From Verpa conica (Eukaryota; Ascomycota; Pezizomycetes; Pezizales; Morchellaceae): 64,000 nucleotides of DNA. Position 1 is the first letter of the stretch, and each line of letters opens with the position of its first letter. The position numbers and the translations under genes were made by a program. The DNA lies in the NCBI GenBank assembly GCA_033030425.1, contig JAUFSD010000002.1, forward strand, positions 1,922,001-1,986,000, read 5' to 3'. Below are positions 59,072 to 64,000 of this stretch, in pieces. The notes under the pieces were generated by a model that worked only from the letters and a program-made list of their open reading frames with translations, searched no databases and had not been told where the DNA came from.

Positions 59072-62000
59072 ATTCATGTATTCATATTCATTTTTGCGAT
59101 GGAGTCACAGCATCCCGCCTAGTAGACCCTTGCTATATATTCGATTTCCCGCATTGTACAGATTAATATAGATGGTCACCATGTATCATAAACACAAAAC
59201 ACGTGCATTTTTTGAAGATTCATTAACCAGGAGTTTTCACCAATGATCTATTGAGAGAAGAGGTGCTTCCGTTCATCCGACAGCTAGCCCTGGCATTGAA
59301 GGAACTCATTTAATTTTAAGGACTTGAACATTGTATTACAAGGTTAAGAGGTCGGCTGAAATATTTACCCAAAGAGGCCTACATATATATAGATATATGT
59401 ACTAGTAGAATTCTATATGTAGTTAATAGGCCTGCGTACTCTCCTTACGTACGTATGCTGATGAAACAAGGCACCAATGGGGCCTACATGTACAGATAAT
59501 AACTCAGCGGTCAAGAATAATTTATTACTAAAGTAGTAGAAATCGAATTTCTTTTTCGTGTACTCCCCCACTACTCCCAATTTGGGTGCCAAGGGTGCAA
59601 CATGATATTATAGCTATAGCCGAAAATGTTTGCACCCTATACACAATTTTGTTATTATATGATTACTTGTACTATCCCATGTCTTTAACATCCTAGTAAA
59701 CACCCCATCCCAAGTAGCGGGGGGGATATTGGTTTATAAGCCAATAACTGTGCATATTGGAAAAGTCGCATTAGCCCGTCCGAACTCAAATTGTAGATAC
59801 AATGTGCAGGTATGTAGGGCCGGTTTCGGTGGCTAGGTACATGATTGACAGTAAAAAAAAGTCCCTGAGATAATCCCGTTCACCGACCAGTAACATGCAC
59901 AGATCTCGGTATATGTATTCGTCACTAGTCTGGAGTGTAGGCCCGACATTGATCTCCCGGCATGGTCGATAAGAGGAGTCTCTTCTCGGGTATGCGGTGT
60001 TTTGTTCCTGCATCAGGCTGGAATCGATTTTCGAGTACATAGTTCTAGAATGCTGGTATAGTAAGCTAATGCGCCCTGGATTCCGTACATAAAATTTCCG
60101 ATCAATAGTCTTCGGCGGTATACCCTAAGCCTTAGATCATGCCTCCTAGGCTTATACCTTTTGTGAGAAATGGGCCTTGTACATATTCTAGGTTGATGTT
60201 TCTTGGTCTAGTTCCTAACGTAATGATCCCACATCCCCGGGGTCAAGATAACGTCCCAAACCTTATGATAACAATGAGTGGTATGATTTGCTCAGGCGTA
60301 AGACTAATCCTAGTGTTCCCCGCGAGACTTACTGGGGCAAACGCAGGCCTTGGTTTCGTCTTGTCTTGAGAGGATTTCAGTCTTGGGTATCGAGCACATC
60401 CAGGGCTATATCCAGCAATATCTTGAACTGAGACCAATCACTGTCTATACAATAAGGCCCTATAGAACGTCCCATTGGCATGAACAATGTGACACACGTA
60501 GCCCGCTATACTGGGATAGAATAAGATTCCTGGGATGCCGCGATAGCTTTGCCACCGGTATTCTAACTCACCGCCAGTGGTTTTGGGGCTGCCAAGGTCA
60601 GCATTGTGAGGGGCTGCTCTCAATACGCCCGAGGAATCCCACCTCGTGGGGAACACTAGTCGACTCGCTTGTGAGAAACCGAAAGCCCCTGATCGAAGAT
60701 TGTACACAGTAAACTGGCTAACTGAATCTAGTTCCATCAGGTGTTGGACTTTGGGGGTAATACTGGTTCAGGAAACTCGGGTGTGACGTTCCAAGGCCCT
60801 AAGCCATTTATCAACGTACCCGGTGGGCATCCTTTGGTAAACTGTGAGTTACACATAGGATATCTAAGTCACCCGGTAAGGAGACACACTAAACACATTG
60901 TTTTATGTCCTGGGTATTTAAGCCAATTCGTGGTACCGAGGCGGAATTATATTTCTACAACCAAGAGAAATATTTTCTTGGAGGTGAATACTATACCTAG
61001 AAAAGTCGGTTTTTACGGTAGTTATTTCCCAGTAACATTCGTGTGCATTAAAAAAGACTGAGAGCCCAACTCGAAGTCAGAAAGTACGTATCCTTCGGTA
61101 AACACTATCACATGGGAAAAAAACAGGTACTAGTTTCGCACAATGGGGAGGTATCTCGGAGATTGGGTGATAGGAAATTGGTCCTGGCAGTAGAAGTGCA
61201 TACGTACCATTATAATAAAAATAAATATAATAGATCATGTTTGAATATCTGTAAAGGATCTCTGCCTGGACTTATGTTAATACTGTCTTGAAGATAAAAC
61301 AAAGATGTTTCAAAGGAGACTCTCTGCCCGAAGACGCTCTTCTTTGCTAGGGCTTGAGACAATTCTAGTACACCAAAAAAATATTGAATGGCTAGTATAG
61401 TTCGGTATTTGTCCGACACTGAAAAGAATTTGTTCCGGGTACCTGGTACTATTGCTAGGTTAAAATTTGAGTAGGTGGGTAGGAGAAGATCTTTGTGGAA
61501 GGTACGAGTACGAGTACTGTTACACATTGGACGCGGCCCGTTTCCTTCTTATTCCGCCGGGCCTAGGTATCTGGGAGTGAGCCATCGGTAACAAGGAAAT
61601 CGTAAACCTAGAATCACGGAGCTGCTCGTACTTGGTTATTCCACCCTGATTCTTTGCCTTTTGCCGAGATGTGGTAACTATTTGACGCCACGATCTATTA
61701 GCACACGGCAGTTTTTTATAGATTAATTAGAACCCAGGAGCTAGTTTCAAAGGTACTTGGGATTACTATGTGATTACATAATCATCCAACGGAGATCAAG
61801 CTCTTTTCAGGCTAAGAACTAACCTTCCTAGATAGGCTAGTGACAATATTTGTCAGCTATATGCACTAACATATAAACCATGTGGTTTCGCTGAGCATGC
61901 CAGTCTGGTACTTTGATCGGGGTGGTATTAGTTTCTAACAGCACAGAATTGAACGCGATTACAGTCATCTAAGGCGAAAATATAGCTTTATAACTTTAAG

Positions 62001-64000
62001 ATCGAGGACCTATTATTGCCTTAAGAGGTTTAGTCAGTCCTAATTACCATTTAATAGGGCAATATATATTAATTTCCTCATCGAAGTTCTTCCCACTTTG
62101 ATCATTACCAGTTAAACAAAATATGAGGTGCTTTCGTATTTACATGATATACTCGTAGGAGTAGTACCGTGAAAGAATATAAGGGGGCTAGTAATAGATA
62201 CTAAAGACCGGAAAAAGATCGGAAGGGGTTTTCGAAGAGGTAGAGGAGTATTATAGGGGAGTACTAGGTCTTGAGTTCAGTGTTTTCTTACAGTTTTCAA
62301 AGGAAGATACATGACAAAGATGAAACACCAAGTCAGTGCAAACAGTATTTGTCACGAACGTGTGCCATGGTATAGTTGCATCTAGTATTATTCTATTCGG
62401 GTTCTCTGTGTGGCCTTTCAAACTGCTTAATTATCATCGCTGGACTCTAGTAGATTGCATCCCGATACTTCTAAAGCAGCTACTAAGATAGATTGGATGT
62501 GTTCTAGTGGGCGAAATGTCCCTGAATCCGAATAAGCCGGTATATATGTGTGTTATGGGTGACTCTGTCTGTAAGAATACGCTCGAGGCTAGAGTTTGGT
62601 GCTCCTGTAGAGTGAATATTCTTATAGATAGCGAGGATTTAGCCATGTCAATGCGTTCTGACCGAGAATACGTATTCTTACATAGAGCTTCCTTATGAAA
62701 TAAATTTATGTGGATACGGTGTAAGATATGGTATTTTTTTACTTTGATTGATTTCCACTATAAATAAAAGATTCTATAGAAAGCTGCTAAATACCACTCG
62801 CGATTTTAAATCACGACAAGATGAGTCGGATTAACTGGCCCCTTAGAAAGATACTCTCTAGTCTGTAGGCGATCAATCATAGAAATCAAATCTCCTAAAA
62901 TACAGCTTTTTATATATACTCGAAAAATAAATCTTATAATTAGGGCAATCATAGGTGTCCCGTCACGTACATAGTCAAGAGTTCATTTATTAAGGTTACT
63001 TATGAAGATGCATATATATGAGGGTATGAACAAGTTATTTCAAAGTCCTCAGTTGACTCCTCGTGTTTAATTGACCCGTGCTTCTTCCCGCGCCGGTACG
63101 TACGTAAACCTTTCTCATTTCCCTTTTATGCGATATGATTTAGCTCGCGCCACCCACAAGAGCATAAAATGCTCCTTGAGAGCATGATGAAAGCTTCAGT
63201 ATTGTACAAAGGTTAGTCCTACCACTACATTATATGTATCAACTCGGCCGTGTCAATTTTATATATATTAGCTATATTGAATCTACCCACAAATAGAGTT
63301 TAAGTTGCCTAGTACAACCACACAGGTCTCTTCATATTTACAGAAATAACAATGTGTAAGAGGACCAATTTACTTCTGTTGATACTTCCTGTATAGAAAC
63401 TATACCGGTTTACCGAAACAGAGACGACATAGGCGGTATATATATGCGCGTAGTATCTCTCGCTCTTGGCATATTGGCTAGTTTCCTCTAAGTCCTCAGT
63501 GTCTTTAGACAGGTTTATCACAGAGAAACTTCTTCCCAGGGAATAAATGATGCAAAATTTTTATAGTCAGTAGGAAGAAGTACTATAAATGATAATACTG
63601 CCCCTTGCGGAAGTCATACTGGTATTAGACGATGAACAGATTTTTATATAGGTAACTAGTAACTTGTATCCCCTTAGTAGGAACTAGTCTTGCTGAAATT
63701 AAGGTGATAACGCTGGAGGGGATGTGGCCCTGATTGTTTCAGATACAGCCTACCAAGCTAGTGAGGATTTGTATGCATACAAGAATGGTATATATTATAT
63801 TCCATAAATACCAGAATGTGCTCATCACAGATATACTGGCCCGAGTCAGTACACATAAACTAATACCCAAGAAGACTTCAAGCTTCCCAAACAAGAGATC
63901 AGCTACGTTGACCCAGGGCACCGGTGTTATAATATCTCCGGAATACCCTCTGACGTCGGGCCATGTGATTCTGGAACACCTCAGCTGGAGTACCTGAGTG
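59072..64000. other. AT-rich tract with possible decayed coding remnants
   Basis: 59072-59780 is AT-rich. 59786-61061 is GC-richer and has overlapping frames on both strands (60139-60369, 60350-60712, 60741-61061 plus; 60243-60437, 60438-60737 minus). Reading plus-strand fragments together (WDAAIALPPVF, GAAKVSIVRGCSQYARG, VLDFGGNTGSGNSGV) suggests an old mutated gene, but the family is not recognisable. From 61062 to the end there is only AT-rich DNA with short frames (61210-61527, 62434-62698, 63309-63521, 63734-63997) and no motifs. Confidence 0.4.

Overview
The window reads as nuclear DNA of a filamentous ascomycete. Genes carry several short introns (about 50-130 bp) with fungal GT..AG borders, and the families present are fungal: an AA11-type polysaccharide monooxygenase, rhodopsin-domain membrane proteins, a Dal5-type MFS permease, Tad1-like LINE and chromovirus retroelements. 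Compact coding patches are separated by long AT-rich tracts full of stop codons, homopolymer runs and decayed gene pieces, the usual look of a genome shaped by RIP-like mutation.

Layout. 1-713: window edge, perhaps the start of a gene running off the left side. 714-1759 (-): acyl-CoA thioesterase with a C-terminal SKL peroxisomal signal. 1760-20226: AT-rich tract holding one intact rhodopsin-domain gene (5076-6206, -), a decayed amino-acid permease (about 11474-12993, -) and two large inverted repeats. 20227-21696 (+): AA11-like monooxygenase, secreted and probably surface-tethered. 23564-24286 (+): unrecognised 240-residue protein. 28648-31348 (+): HSPA12-like Hsp70 with a Pro/Gly-rich N-terminus.

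32324-45509 is a nest of mobile elements. A near-complete LINE (minus strand, 13-bp target duplication) was hit by a solo LTR and by a full chromovirus (plus strand, 5-bp duplication). The chromovirus integrase was in turn hit by a 1.87-kb inverted-repeat element carrying a 23-bp minisatellite. Removing each insert with its duplication restores the reading frame arithmetically in both hosts. The chromovirus shows a good candidate -1 frameshift signal between gag and pol and a candidate self-priming site.

45575-48734 continues the mobile-element zone: a second solo LTR, a 359-bp inverted-repeat element, and a 473-bp hAT-like element with an 8-bp duplication inside a decayed F-box/ankyrin gene. 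48735-54189 is AT-rich with nothing firm. 54190-55629 (-) is a second intact rhodopsin-domain gene (8 exons). 57053-59071 (+) is the MFS permease (9 exons). 59072-64000 is AT-rich with at most decayed coding remnants.

The host genes do not form an evident cluster or shared pathway. I found no new enzymatic or defence system. The most informative content is the fully datable nested element stack and the expression signals of the chromovirus.
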